A DNA stretch of 64,000 nt, from positions 33,877 to 97,876 of the forward strand of contig CACYVC010000009.1 of NCBI GenBank assembly GCA_902777835.1, given 5' to 3'. Below the pieces are notes generated by a model that was given only the letters and a program-made list of their open reading frames with translations, made no database searches and was not told the DNA's origin. Positions 14,490 to 25,700 of this stretch are shown piece after piece (the stretch's first letter is position 1; each line of letters starts with the position of its first letter). The stretch comes from an uncultured Bacteroidales bacterium. GTDB taxonomy: Bacteria; Bacteroidota; Bacteroidia; Bacteroidales; Muribaculaceae. The position numbers and the translations under genes were made by a program.

Positions 14490-15506
14490 ATGATTAATTT
14501 CAATGACATAGGCTCCTGGCACTTTGTGAGCGAGCTTGACGTGATTGAGGTGACCGCTGCCGCCAATGTGGAGGTGCGCATCACCGCAGCCGACGGTTCG
14601 GTGCTGCTCGACGGCACCTACATCCCGGTGGACGGTGTGGCGCGAGTGTATCACCTGCACAAACTGTTGTCGCCGCTGATCGTAGAGGTGGTGGCCGACT
14701 TCACGCTGACGGTGGGCGGCGTGAGCAAGACGGTGCATGTGGTGCAGAGCCGCGTGGCGGTGAGCGAGACGGCGAGCGAGTTCCTGCCGTCGTTCTTCCT
14801 GAGCCCGGTGATGACCGAGCGCGACACCGCCCTGGGGCGCAAGGAACTGCTCTCGATCCTGCCCATTGAGGCAACGCTGCCCACGGTGCAAGCGGTGTGC
14901 AGCTTCTGGGACGGCAGCGCGGTGGTGACCGACACCAAGACTTTGTCACCAGTCTTAGTCACCGGCGTAGTGACAGAGATAGACGTGAGCCCCGACCAGT
15001 TTGTGGACACCACGGTGGGCGAGCTGGTGGGCTACACGATCACCGCCGGAGAACGCCGCATGGCATACCGAGTGAGTGCGCTGCCCACCGCCGAAGTGGC
15101 TATGCTGGTGCGCAACACCTTCGGGGCCTGGGAACCGGTGTACTTTGCCGGTATGAGCGAGAACGCGCCCGAGTACACTCGCGAGACGGCGATGGTGAAC
15201 GGCGGGCTGCGACTGTATAACATCGAGGAGGTGGACACGGTGCGCAGCTACAGCGGTCCGTTGCGCCCCAGCGGCGTGGCCCTGCTGCGTGACCTGGCCC
15301 GCAGCCGCGACGTGGTGCTGCTGGTCAAGGGCGTGGCGAGCGACATGGTGGTGGTGACCGCCGTGGACGTGAAGCACACCACCGCCGACAACGACATCCC
15401 CGACATGACGGTGACGTGGCGGCGGTCGAGCCTGCTGAGCGCGAAGCTGGTGCCTGTGCGTACTCCTAAACTGTTTGACGAGACATTCGATGAGACCTAC
15501 AACTAA
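14490..15506 (+). CDS. Phage structural protein, beta-rich
   Basis: A 338-residue protein rich in Val, Thr and Asp with alternating strand-like sequence, no signal peptide and no membrane segment. The first 90 residues look like one beta-sandwich domain (EVRITAADGSVLLDGTYIP). It is the first gene after P2 and is followed by a small coupled gene and the portal gene, so a virion or minor tail role is likely. The leader is only about five bases from the promoter box to the ATG, so a very short or leaderless mRNA is expected. Confidence 0.5.
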   Translation: MINFNDIGSWHFVSELDVIEVTAAANVEVRITAADGSVLLDGTYIPVDGVARVYHLHKLLSPLIVEVVADFTLTVGGVSKTVHVVQSRVAVSETASEFLPSFFLSPVMTERDTALGRKELLSILPIEATLPTVQAVCSFWDGSAVVTDTKTLSPVLVTGVVTEIDVSPDQFVDTTVGELVGYTITAGERRMAYRVSALPTAEVAMLVRNTFGAWEPVYFAGMSENAPEYTRETAMVNGGLRLYNIEEVDTVRSYSGPLRPSGVALLRDLARSRDVVLLVKGVASDMVVVTAVDVKHTTADNDIPDMTVTWRRSSLLSAKLVPVRTPKLFDETFDETYN

Positions 15507-15738
15507 AGGCGTGATTCACATCAAGGATGCCATCACGCTGCTTGAAGCCGGCTATCCTTGCGACCTGCGCTTGTGGAAACTGAGCACGGGCGACATCCTG
15601 CACTACCGCGGAGCGGTGTGCATAGGCGGCCACTGGCGGCGCGGCACGCACCGCGTGCGCCTGCCGGAGAGCGGCTTGATACGTGAGTTCCGCGATGTGA
15701 CCCTATTCGAGATTAACAATATGACCATATACAGATGA
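15490..15738 (+). CDS. Small phage protein between structural and portal genes
   Basis: An 82-residue protein with the start taken at ATG 15490, inside the end of the upstream gene; an ATG five codons earlier is possible. It is Arg- and Gly-rich with several His residues and has no recognised family. Its stop overlaps the portal start by four bases. Confidence 0.5.
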   Translation: MRPTTKGVIHIKDAITLLEAGYPCDLRLWKLSTGDILHYRGAVCIGGHWRRGTHRVRLPESGLIREFRDVTLFEINNMTIYR

Positions 15739-17126
15739 AACGCGAAGACTTTAACATCAACCTGCCCAAAGGCGAGATATTCACCGTGGGCAAGAGCAAG
15801 GTGGCGGCGCTGATGAGCGAGGTGGGCAGCTCGGCCGACATCTTCGACGAGGACGGGCTGCCGTCGGTGCGCGACCTGCCGCAGTATGGCGGCAAGTACC
15901 AGTATGTACCTTTCGGTGCCGACGACCAGCTGCCGTTTGAGATGATCCGGCTGATTGGCGAGGATGAGATCATGAGCCAGAACAAACTGTTTAACGTGCT
16001 GACCTGCTACGGCAATGGCTTGCGCTATAACAACCCCGCCACTGGCGCGCCTACCACCGACGCGGAGGTGAGCCGCTGGGCGTTCCAGAACTCGCTGCCG
16101 GAGTTTTTCCTGGAACAGGCCACCGACATGAAATACTTCTTCTTTGCCGTGGCTGTGCTCATCATGAGCCGCGACGGCAAGAAGATTGTGCAGGTGCGTC
16201 ACAAGGAGGCGTGCTACTGCCGCTTTGAGAAAGCCGACAGCCGCGGTCGCATCAACCATGTGTTCTATGCCAACTGGCGCGGCCAGCGCAGCTTGCAGGC
16301 CAAGGACATCGAGGTTATTCAGTTGCTCGACGAGAAAGACCCGCTGGGCCACCTCGAGGTGCTGATGGGGCGTGCCCCAGGTTGGGACGGGCTGACCAAG
16401 GAGCGCACCAAGAACCGCAAGTTTGCCGTGCTGATGCGCTTCCCAACACCGGGGCTACAATACTACCCTGTGCCGTATTACACGGCAATCTTCCGCGGCG
16501 ACTGGTTTGACATCAAGAAACTCATCGGCACTGGCAAGAAAGCTAAGCTGCGCAACCATGCCAGCGTGAAATACCAGGTGGAGGTGCATCGCGACTACTG
16601 GTATAACATCTGCGACGAGGAGAACATCACCGACCCGCTGAAGCAAGCCGAGCGCATCAAGCAGGAGAAAGAGAACATCAAGAACTTTGTGGCTGGCATC
16701 GAGAACAGCGGCAAGGTGTGGATCACGGGCTACTACATCGACCCTAACGGCAAAGAGAACCGCATGGTGCGCATCAACGTGATAGATGCAAGCAAAGAGG
16801 GCGGCGACTGGAGCGAAGACATCCAGGAGGCGGCCAACATGACTTGCTATGGCGACAACATCCACCCGAACCTCGTGGGTGCCACACCTGGCAAGTCGCA
16901 GATGAACAACAGCGGCAGCGACAAGCGCGAGTTGTTCACGCTCAAGCAGAGCCTCGAGAAGTCGTGGCACGACATTATGCTCAAGGTGCATTGGGTTATC
17001 ATCTACTTCAACGGCTGGCAAGACCGTGCCGTGCCCGACGTGCCGCTGATCATGCTGACCACACTGGACCAAAAGACCGACGCTAAAGAAGTTTCACTGA
17101 ACCAAGATAACAACGACGAACAATGA
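15735..17126 (+). CDS. Phage portal protein
   Basis: A 463-residue protein forming the dodecameric DNA gate at one capsid vertex. The N-terminal part YVPFGADDQLPFEMIRLI (about 56-73) and the central segment WYNICDEENITDPLKQAERIKQEKENIKNFVAG are typical of portal proteins of Bacteroides phages. A long helical region of about 295-320 fits the stem. Length and the following head-tail connector genes agree. It lies in a tightly packed operon under P2, far from the terminase, so the usual terminase-portal order is rearranged. Confidence 0.7.
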   Translation: MKREDFNINLPKGEIFTVGKSKVAALMSEVGSSADIFDEDGLPSVRDLPQYGGKYQYVPFGADDQLPFEMIRLIGEDEIMSQNKLFNVLTCYGNGLRYNNPATGAPTTDAEVSRWAFQNSLPEFFLEQATDMKYFFFAVAVLIMSRDGKKIVQVRHKEACYCRFEKADSRGRINHVFYANWRGQRSLQAKDIEVIQLLDEKDPLGHLEVLMGRAPGWDGLTKERTKNRKFAVLMRFPTPGLQYYPVPYYTAIFRGDWFDIKKLIGTGKKAKLRNHASVKYQVEVHRDYWYNICDEENITDPLKQAERIKQEKENIKNFVAGIENSGKVWITGYYIDPNGKENRMVRINVIDASKEGGDWSEDIQEAANMTCYGDNIHPNLVGATPGKSQMNNSGSDKRELFTLKQSLEKSWHDIMLKVHWVIIYFNGWQDRAVPDVPLIMLTTLDQKTDAKEVSLNQDNNDEQ

Positions 17127-17929
17127 CACGCGAAGAATTTGAATACTATGTGCCGAGTGCTGTGATGCCCGATGACACGTTGTTTGAGCGTATCGCCGAG
17201 CAGTTGGCCGAGGGCGAGACGGCTGTAAAATCGCTGCTGGGTGGTGACCTGTATGCCGCGAGAGAGGAAGACTTGACGCTGCTGAACCTGTGCAAGCGCA
17301 TGGCTTGCCTGACGGCGTACAAACTGGCGATTCCACACCTTGACCTTGTGCTGACGGAGAACGGTTTCGGGGTGGTGAGCAACCAGAATGTGGCTCCTGC
17401 AAGCGCGGAGCGTGTGAACCGCCTGAGGCAGCAGGTGCAGTTTGCGCTTGACGACACGATCGACGAGCTGCTGGACCTGCTGCGTGGCAACAAGCAATGG
17501 GTGAATACACATGTGGCGGTGGAGGTGTTCCGCTCGCTGGCGTGGAACGGTCGGCAGCAACTGGTGTACTTCGGCGTGCCTAACGGTCACCGCTCGACCC
17601 TTGACGAGCTGCGGCCGAAGATTACGGCGGCTGAGGCAAAGGTGCAGCACTGCATCTCGCCGGAGTTCTACCAGGAGCTGTGTGACGCTGTGCGTCTGCG
17701 CACGGCCACGGCTGAGCAGAACACGGCGATCCACAAGATACTGATGACGGTGGGCGCCGATGTGACCGAAGACCGGGCGATGGCGCACTTCCACGTGAAG
17801 AAACTGGTGGAGTGGCTCGACGGCAACATCCGCACGTTCTCTACCTACGCCAACTCGACGGCCTACGCTGCCAACACGTTTGAACCTTACAAGAACGAGA
17901 AGGATGACCCGTGCTACTTTTTCGGTTGA
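17123..17929 (+). CDS. Probable head-tail connector protein
   Basis: A 268-residue, mostly helical protein coupled to the portal gene by ATGA. Two long helical segments (about 15-95 and 100-180) surround an Asp/Glu-rich part, without catalytic motifs. Position directly after portal suggests an adaptor at the head-tail junction; I cannot name the family with confidence. Confidence 0.5.
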   Translation: MTREEFEYYVPSAVMPDDTLFERIAEQLAEGETAVKSLLGGDLYAAREEDLTLLNLCKRMACLTAYKLAIPHLDLVLTENGFGVVSNQNVAPASAERVNRLRQQVQFALDDTIDELLDLLRGNKQWVNTHVAVEVFRSLAWNGRQQLVYFGVPNGHRSTLDELRPKITAAEAKVQHCISPEFYQELCDAVRLRTATAEQNTAIHKILMTVGADVTEDRAMAHFHVKKLVEWLDGNIRTFSTYANSTAYAANTFEPYKNEKDDPCYFFG

Positions 17930-18659
17930 GCAGAACCGGCTGCGGTTGACAGTGCCGACCGGGTGGCACGAACTGAGCCAGGGCGAGCTGTGCATGGCGC
18001 TGCGATGCAAGGCGCGCAACGAGGAGCCATGGCGGCAGCGGCTGGCAGTGCTGCTGCACTTGACAGGCATGAAGATCATCAGGCGCGAGGGCGCACACTG
18101 GGTGTGCAGCGTGCCCACCGATGAGCAGAAGTCGCAACGCTTCAACCTCGACCACGAACTGCTGCCGAGCATCCTTGACAATCTACAGTGGCTGGATGAG
18201 CCCGGCGGCCACCCCGTGCGTCCTGACCGACTGCGCGGCGTGGCTGCCCTGCCGGCCACGCTGCATGATGTGGCCTTCGGCACCTACCTGCAGTGCGAGA
18301 ACTGCTACCAGGGCATCTTGCAGAGCCAGAGCGAGGCGGCGGTGACACACCTTGCCACGCTGCTATACCCCGGGCTGAAGGGCAAACTGGCGATGTGGGA
18401 GCAGCTGGGCGTGATACAGTGGTGGGCACAGGTGAAGACGCTATTTTCCCAGCAATGGCCGAACTTTTTCAAGCCGGGCGACGGCGGCAGCGCCGCCGCG
18501 ATGGTGGAGGTGATGAACAACCAAATCAGGGCGCTGACCGGCGGCGACGTGACCAAAGAGGCCGAGATCCTGGGCATCGACACGTGGCGCGCGCTGACCG
18601 AGCTGGATGCCAAGGCCCGCGAGGCCGACGAGTTTAACCGCAAAATGAAGAAGAAATGA
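17904..18659 (+). CDS. Phage tail-assembly-chaperone-like protein
   Basis: A 251-residue protein. The ATG at 17904 is preferred over 17880 because it shortens the overlap with the connector gene and stands after AGAAGG. Trp- and Leu-rich helices dominate. The C-terminus (about 205-251) is a charged helix ending in KMKKK. It lies in the connector operon. The proposed role comes from operon position and the helical, charged C-terminus; it could equally be another neck protein. Confidence 0.4.
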   Translation: MTRATFSVEQNRLRLTVPTGWHELSQGELCMALRCKARNEEPWRQRLAVLLHLTGMKIIRREGAHWVCSVPTDEQKSQRFNLDHELLPSILDNLQWLDEPGGHPVRPDRLRGVAALPATLHDVAFGTYLQCENCYQGILQSQSEAAVTHLATLLYPGLKGKLAMWEQLGVIQWWAQVKTLFSQQWPNFFKPGDGGSAAAMVEVMNNQIRALTGGDVTKEAEILGIDTWRALTELDAKAREADEFNRKMKKK

Positions 18660-19159
18660 ACGCACGACAACTCTTTGACTACATAGGCTACTTTGAAGAC
18701 CTTTGGCAGAGCAACAAACTGGCACAGGCAGAGAACTTCAAGTTCTGCACCTGCTCTGGCATCGAGACCTTGCAGGGCCCGCTGCAGCAGTTCCGCACAG
18801 CACCAGCATTCTTCTGCGTGGATGACACCAACGACGGTGCCACATTCCGTGGTCGCAACGGCGGCTGGTTCAAGAAACGCACAGTGACGGTGTTCCTAAT
18901 GCACCGCTACAACATCAAATCGATGGCCACCTACACGGCAGCACTCGAGAAATGCCGCACGCTGTTCCGTCAGCTGCTCACCCGTATGCTCATCGACGAG
19001 GATTTGCTGAGCAACGAAATGGTGTACCTGCGTACCGAGAGCGTGCTGAGTCGTGAACTGGGGCAATACTTCCTGAATGGCTGCACCGGTCTCTACTTCA
19101 TGGTAGAGGTCGCCGAGCCTATCGACCTAACCTTTGACGCGACGGAATGGCAGAGCTGA
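18656..19159 (+). CDS. Phage neck or tail-completion protein
   Basis: A 167-residue protein overlapping the previous gene by four bases. It has mixed alpha/beta character, with FFCVDDTNDG at about 52-61 and a long helix near 90-130. Size and position between connector and gp10-like genes fit a tail-completion protein, but no specific motif proves it. Confidence 0.45.
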   Translation: MNARQLFDYIGYFEDLWQSNKLAQAENFKFCTCSGIETLQGPLQQFRTAPAFFCVDDTNDGATFRGRNGGWFKKRTVTVFLMHRYNIKSMATYTAALEKCRTLFRQLLTRMLIDEDLLSNEMVYLRTESVLSRELGQYFLNGCTGLYFMVEVAEPIDLTFDATEWQS

Positions 19160-19650
19160 ACCGACAGGAGATAGAACGCCAGCAGCAACTGTGGGTTGAC
19201 AACTGGGCGAAGATGATGGTGCAGATTTGGCAAGACAAACTGCAGTACTGGAACATCCGGCGCACCGGCGCGCTGATGGGCTCGTTCACCGAGAGCGTGT
19301 CACATGACGGCTTGAGCGCAAACATCGTGATGCGCTTCCTTGCCTACGGCATCTATCAAGCCTACGGCGTGGGCAACGGCTACAGCCACGACAACGGCGG
19401 CGATCTGCCGTTCCTGGGTGCGGCCTACCGAAAGGAGCATAGGCTGGACGTGCCGCGCAAAGTGGGCCCTGCATGGGGCGGCTACTACAGCAGCGGCGAG
19501 CCACGTGAGAGGCGCGACTGGTTCAATCCAAAACTCTACGCCTCACTGATGCGAATGAAAGAGACTATGGCGCACATGATAGGTGAGGAGGCCGCCGCAG
19601 TGATCTGCGAAGCCCTCGAGGATGCCGGCAAAGCCGTAGGGCGACGTTAG
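19147..19650 (+). CDS. HK97 gp10-like neck/tail protein
   Basis: A 167-residue protein overlapping its neighbour by 13 bp. The N-terminal helix is followed by NIRRTGALMGSF at about 36-47, which resembles the conserved T-G-x-L-x-x-S region of HK97 gp10-type proteins acting at the head-tail joint. The middle is Gly/Tyr-rich and the C-terminus is a helix with Ala and Glu. It is the last gene of the P2 operon. Confidence 0.5.
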   Translation: MAELNRQEIERQQQLWVDNWAKMMVQIWQDKLQYWNIRRTGALMGSFTESVSHDGLSANIVMRFLAYGIYQAYGVGNGYSHDNGGDLPFLGAAYRKEHRLDVPRKVGPAWGGYYSSGEPRERRDWFNPKLYASLMRMKETMAHMIGEEAAAVICEALEDAGKAVGRR

Positions 19651-19655
19651 GAGCT

Positions 19656-19690
19656 GTCTTTTTGTCTGCGCTTCGTGAATGATAAATTTG
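19656..19690 (+). promoter_or_regulatory. Late phage promoter P3 (receptor-binding protein)
   Basis: GTCTTTTT at 19656-19663 and TAAATTTG at 19683-19690 have the same 19-bp spacing as the other late promoters. It lies 31 bp before the start of the giant fibre gene. Confidence 0.75.
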
Positions 19691-19721
19691 CAGTGTATTT
19701 AATCACTAAAATCATTATGTA

Positions 19722-22700
19722 ATGAGTAAACTAAGCAACCTATTGCAACAAGCCGCCGTGATTCGCGACGCTACAGAGGAGCACGAGAACACCGCGGTGA
19801 GAGTCGGCACTATGTTTGTCGACTTCATCCAGAGTTGCCTCGATGTGCTGCCGCCCGAGATAGTGGATGCCACAGGCATCTCGACGAGCACAAGCGAGAC
19901 CAACTTTGTGGTGCGCTATCGCACGGTTGACGACACGGGGGCGAGCGTGAGCAAGAGCATCACCATCCCTGCCGCGTCGAGTGCCAACGCCGGTCTGCTG
20001 TCAACATCGCTGCTGGCACAGATTAACCAGGTCATCACGTCGGTGACTGCCGCCGTGAGCGAGCTGGCCACCGTTAGAGGCATCGCCGAGGGCGCACAGA
20101 CCACAGCCACCCGAGCCGAAGGCAAAGCCGACGCTGCGCAGAGTGCGGCTGACGATGCCGATGTTGCGGCGCAAGCAGCGCAGAGCGCGGCCGACGCGGC
20201 ACAATCAGCAGCCGAGGCAGTAGCCGCCACCGTGGAAGCGATGAAGAAGTACGGCTACAAGTTCATGGGTGTGGCCACGCCGGCCACGGACCCCGGCACA
20301 CCGAGCGAGAACGTGTTCTACCTCGCCACCACCGAGGGCTACTACACCCACTTCCCGACCAACGCGGCAACCGAGGAAGGACCGCTCTACTTCACTATTG
20401 GAGCCGACGAGGTCGCCATCTTGCGCTACACCAAGCCGACCGACGACACGCCAATCGTCACCAACTGGAGCAAGGTGACGCTGAACCTTGCCAAAGGTAC
20501 GGCGATAACCGAAATAAGAACCGCCATTGAGACCCTGCAGAGCAACATCAGCGACCTTGAGGACGGCCTCGCACCTCGCCTGTTCTTCAACGGCAACGTG
20601 CTCACTGGCACCGAGGGCGATAACCTCTCGCTCGCACAGTTCGTGGCATTGACCGCCGGCACCGTTTTCGCCTTTGCCCGCAAGAAAGGTGTTGTGGTGG
20701 CTCTCTCTACCGCTGACGGCTTGAAGAACTACCAGTGGAAAGGCACGACATGGAACAACACCGACGACTGGCGCAACTTCGGCGGCTCGGCTGCCGTGGG
20801 CAACTGCTACAACGTCACCAACGAGGCGAGCGACCTGCTGCCTGCCGGCACGGGTTACTTCACCCTCACCACCGCCATCGCGGCCGTGAAGACCAAAGGT
20901 GTGCAGGGTGTGGGTATGCAGATAACCTTTGCCGTTGGAGAGTCCACATGGAAGACTTACCAGTATGTGGGTGCCGACGTGACCGACACCAATTTTGACC
21001 TCGAGACCAACTGGGTTGACATGGCGGGTATCACCGCAGGCAACGAGGCAGTAATCAACATTCTCGACCTTTGCGGCCCTTGCACGGTTGCCCCTTACTA
21101 CAACCTGCAATATGCCATCGCCGCGCTTGTTGACAAGCAGAATGCGACAGGTATCACCTACGCAAAGAGTGGCCTTGTCATCACTTACCCGATAGGCGAG
21201 AACCTTTGGGAGGCCAAGCAGTTCAACGGCATCGTCGAGAACTTCGGCGAGACCGGCCTGTGGAAAGACTTCGGCGGTGGCGGCAGTGCCGATGTAGAGA
21301 CCAGCGACACCCCTGTCAGTGGTGGCGAGGACGCGTTCAGCACAGGCGGCGCTTATACCCACCTCGCAAAGGGTGTGGAGATGCTGGAGGATAGCGAGGC
21401 ACAGCAGCGTGAGGATTACGTTGAGGGCTACAACTACTTCTATCTCATCAACGAGAACGGAGACCGCATCGGCAACGTGTGGCGCATACCTAAAGGCGGT
21501 GGCGGCTCATCGACGACCAAAGTGTTCAGCGTGAACTTCCAACAATCGCCGTTCTATGCCGCCGTTGGTGGTAATTTCACCTTGCGTGCGTCAATCCGCA
21601 GCGCGACCGAGGAAGGTGGCGTGACAACTACCGACAGCATCGAGTCAATCCAAATCGTGGACCGCGACACTGCCCAGGTGTTGTTCAGCGACACCACGAC
21701 ACACGCATCGAGCGAGAGCCGCACCGACTACTCGTTCACCTTTGACCTGTCCTCGTTCTTCACCTCGGCAAGCACCCGTCGCCTGCAACTGATTGCTGTG
21801 GACGGTGCCGGAGACAGGGCATCACGCACCATCAACGTGGTGGCCGTGGACGTGACTTGCCAGTGCGTGCAGGTGCTCAACTACACCAATGCGAGTGTGG
21901 TGTTCACTACCGACACCGTCAAGTCGTTGCAGATGTATCAGTTCCCGAACAACCAGGGCACGATTACCGCCGTCGTTGACATCTTCGTTAACGGCGAGTG
22001 GGTGAACATCGGCACGGCACAGGTCACAGACAGTTATGCCCACAACATCACCGTCAACCCGACCGCCTTGGGCTTGACGCACGGCGCATACCCCATCCGT
22101 ATGTACGGCACCGACAACGCCAGCAGCGTGCGAGGCAACACCGTCTATTCGACCATCATGGTTGTTGACACGGCGAGTTCGCTGCCTATCGTCGCCATGC
22201 GCTACAACGATGCCAACAATGGCGAGGTGCGGCTCTACGATACCGTGGCTCTTGAAGTCACCGCCTACACGCCCGACGCACAGGAGAGCGAGGTGGTAGT
22301 TACCGAGAACGGGGCCACCATCGCCACGCTGAATGTGAACCGCAGCGCCGTGGAGACCGTGAACCGCCAAATTAGCGGCGTGGAGCAAGGCACGACACTT
22401 GCCTACCAAGCCACGAGCGGAGCCAGCGCGAGCGGCACAATCAGCCTCACCGTCAACGGCAGCGTGATTGATGCGGCACTGACCACCGGCGCGATATGTG
22501 CATTCGACTTCGCCAACCGCACCAACAGCGAGGCAGGAAACCACGAAATCGTGGACGGCAACTACGAGATAGCCGTGAAAGGCTCTAACTGGTCGTCCAA
22601 CGGCTTCAAGAACTATCTCGGCGGCAACGCCCTTGCCGTGAAAGAGAACGTGACGGCAGAGTTGAACCTCGCTCCGTTCGCCACTGTAGATGTCGCCAGC

Positions 22701-25700
22701 ACAGGTTTCGCCCTGCTGTTCCAGTTTGCCTCGAACAACATCGCCGACAACGATGCCCACCTCATGGAGTGCTACGACGAGAACAACGGAGCGGGCTTCT
22801 ACATCACCGGTCAGGCTATCGGCATCAAGTGCGGCAGCAAGGTCGAGGAGAGAACCTACCCCAACGGCGAGCGCATCACCGTTGGCATCCTCGTTGAGCC
22901 ATCGAGCAAGTATGTGGAGTTCAAAGGCACGCGTTACTCGCTGATCAAGTTGTTCATCAACGGCGAGGAGAGTGCCTGTGTCGAATACACCTCCAATAAC
23001 GACCTATTGCAGGACAGTACCATCAAGTTCAGCGGCATCGAGGGTGACTTCTACCTCTACTACCTGATTGCGTGGATGCAGTACATCGCCTGGATGCTGC
23101 AGTTCTTCAACTACCTCGTCAAGTTGACCGACACCTCGGCGATGGTGACGGAGAATACCTTCGAGGACGTGTGGAGCGGAAACACCTCCAACGGCCCCAC
23201 GGCTGCAAAGCTCACCGCAAAGGGCATGCCGTACTTGATTGAGGCACCGTTCAACGGCAGTGACATCACCGCCCTGGACAACACCACCTCGACGAGCCGC
23301 AACAACTATATCACGCTGACCTACCGCGACCCGAGCCGTCCGTGGCGCAACTTCGTCGCTACCGATGTGCGCCGGCGCAACCAGGGTACGACCTCGGCGA
23401 AGCGTCCCATCAAGAACGCCCGTTACTACCTCGCCAAGAAGAACGGCTCGACCTACGACAAGGCGACCAAGACCGGCGGCACGGTTGTCACGCCCGAGCT
23501 GTCGAGAACCGAGTTCATTGCCGCCTACGGCACCGAGCACATCGCGCTATACGACGAGGCTGTGGCACTGTTCGCCAAGAATAAGGTGCGTGTGAGAGAG
23601 GACAGCATTCCTGTTGACCTCATCACCGTCAAGGTGGACTACTCGGACAGCACCAACGCCAACGACTGCGGCGCGTGCAACATGATGAACACCGTCTATC
23701 GCCGTCTGGGAGCGCAGTACATGACCCCTGCGCAACGCTACTACGATGGCACCTACGATAACGGCGATGTCCATTTGACGGGGTTGCAGTTGAACCACTC
23801 GACGGCCAACCACCCGATTGCCATGTACCGCGACTTCAGCGGCACCGGGACGAGCCTCAAGTTCTACGCCAAAGGCAACTGGAAGGAGGACAAGAACGAG
23901 CAGATGGCTCTCGGCTTCAAGGACACGCCGGGCTACAACAAGGGCTGCCTCAACTACGGCGACTTCGTTGAGTTCTTCGGCACGTCGAGCGAGACGCTGG
24001 CGCAAGCCGTGACCCGCTTCCTCTCTGCAAGCGTCACGAAGGACACGAGTAAGGTTTACCTTATCTCGCAGTACTGCGGCTCGTCCTACAAGTTCTACCG
24101 CTATCGCAATGGCGCGTGGACCGACACCACTGGCACAATGCGGCAGGTGAACGGCGCATGGGTCATCACTGGCGACGTACTGAACCCAGTGGACGGCTTC
24201 GAGTTGCTTGCCTACCAGGGAATGTGCTGGTGGCAGGGCGTTGCGAGCGTGAGCGACTTCATGGCTCCCAGCACCAACATCTCCTCTTGGGTGCAGAAAC
24301 TCATCGATAAGGAGGGCAGCGGCGTGTCCGGCACCACGTTCCCCGCATGGACCAACTACTTCGAGTGCATGATTGACGATGACCAGCTGCAGGCCGACCT
24401 CGCCATGGGGCGCAAGGCTCCCTACTGGCTCTACCGCCTGCTCAAGTTCTGCAACGACTGCGACTACTCGCAGGGTGCGGACCTCAGCGGCGACTGGCAC
24501 GACAATCTCTACAAGTACGTCAAGCCCTATGCGCTGTATGTTTACAACGCGTTCACCGACTATCTCGCCGCCGTTGACCAGCAGGCCAAGAACATGCAGC
24601 CCATGTTCTTCCTCGACGAGGGAGGCTCGGTAGAGGGAGGTGTGTACAAGTACAACGGCGTGGCCACCGAGGATTGTGCCGTGCGCATGTACCCCAACAA
24701 GGTGTACGATGCCGACACCCTGCTCGGCAAGGACAACGCCGGTGGCGCGACCGTCGATCCCGAAGTTGACCCCAACAAGCCGAGCGACCCGACAACTGGC
24801 TACAACAACCCCTACGCCGGTTGGGGCTCCGTGTTGTGGAACAACATCTACCGCCAGCCAACCGTCAAGGTCGATGCGAACAACGAGACCGACATGAACA
24901 CCATCGTGGCGGCCATGCGCAACCTGCAAGCCACCGTTGACGGTGTTTCTCTGTCGCCGTTCTCGCCCGAGGGCTGCAAGCACTTCTTCCTCGACAACAT
25001 CTGCAAGCGTTGGCAGAAGACTGTCAGCTCGTATGACGGCGAGAGCAAGTACATCGACAGCACCGAGAACATCGACACAACGGTAGAGGACAACACCACC
25101 TACTTCTACGCGCTGCACGGCTTGCGCCTCACCTCGCTGCCGTCGTTCATCGACCGCCGTTTCCGTGTCCGTGACGGCTTCTACCGCACCGGATTGTTCT
25201 TCAGCGGTGTATGGTCGGCGCGTATCAACGGCAACGTGAGCACGTCAGGCATCACTATCAAGGCCGCCAAGACGGGCTACTTCGGTGTCGGTAGCGACAA
25301 CTCTGGCAACCTGCGTGAGAGCGTGTATCTTGAGGCCGGTGAGAGCCACCGCTTCACGCTGTTCGACCACACCGAGGGCTCATTGCTCTACATCTACCAG
25401 GCGAACCGCATCAGGGAGATAGACCTCAGCGAGATTTCCATTTCGCAGAGCGAGATTGTGTCGTTCGGTGCTTTCACCCTCGCAGAGAAGATAATCCTCG
25501 GTGGAGCTGACCACGTCAACATGGGCATCGGCTCTTACGCCCCCATGACCGAACCGCCGCTGGGCTCGCTGCCGTTCCTCAAGGAGTTGAACATCGTCAA
25601 CACCCTTGCCACGGCCATCGACGCGTCGCAATGTCCTCGTCTGGAGACTTTGGACGCGACCGGTTCACCGCTTGCGAGCCTCGCCCTTGCCGAGACTTCG

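Noticed and set aside
17003-18283. 426-codon minus-strand frame across portal/connector genes
   Set aside because: The plus-strand genes are tightly coupled and motif-bearing; the minus frame crosses several of them.
23547-25118. Long open frame (523 codons) on the minus strand inside the giant fibre gene
   Set aside because: It is antisense to a clearly coding sequence, has Val/His/Arg-rich composition typical of shadow frames in GC-rich genes, and shows no motif or promoter.
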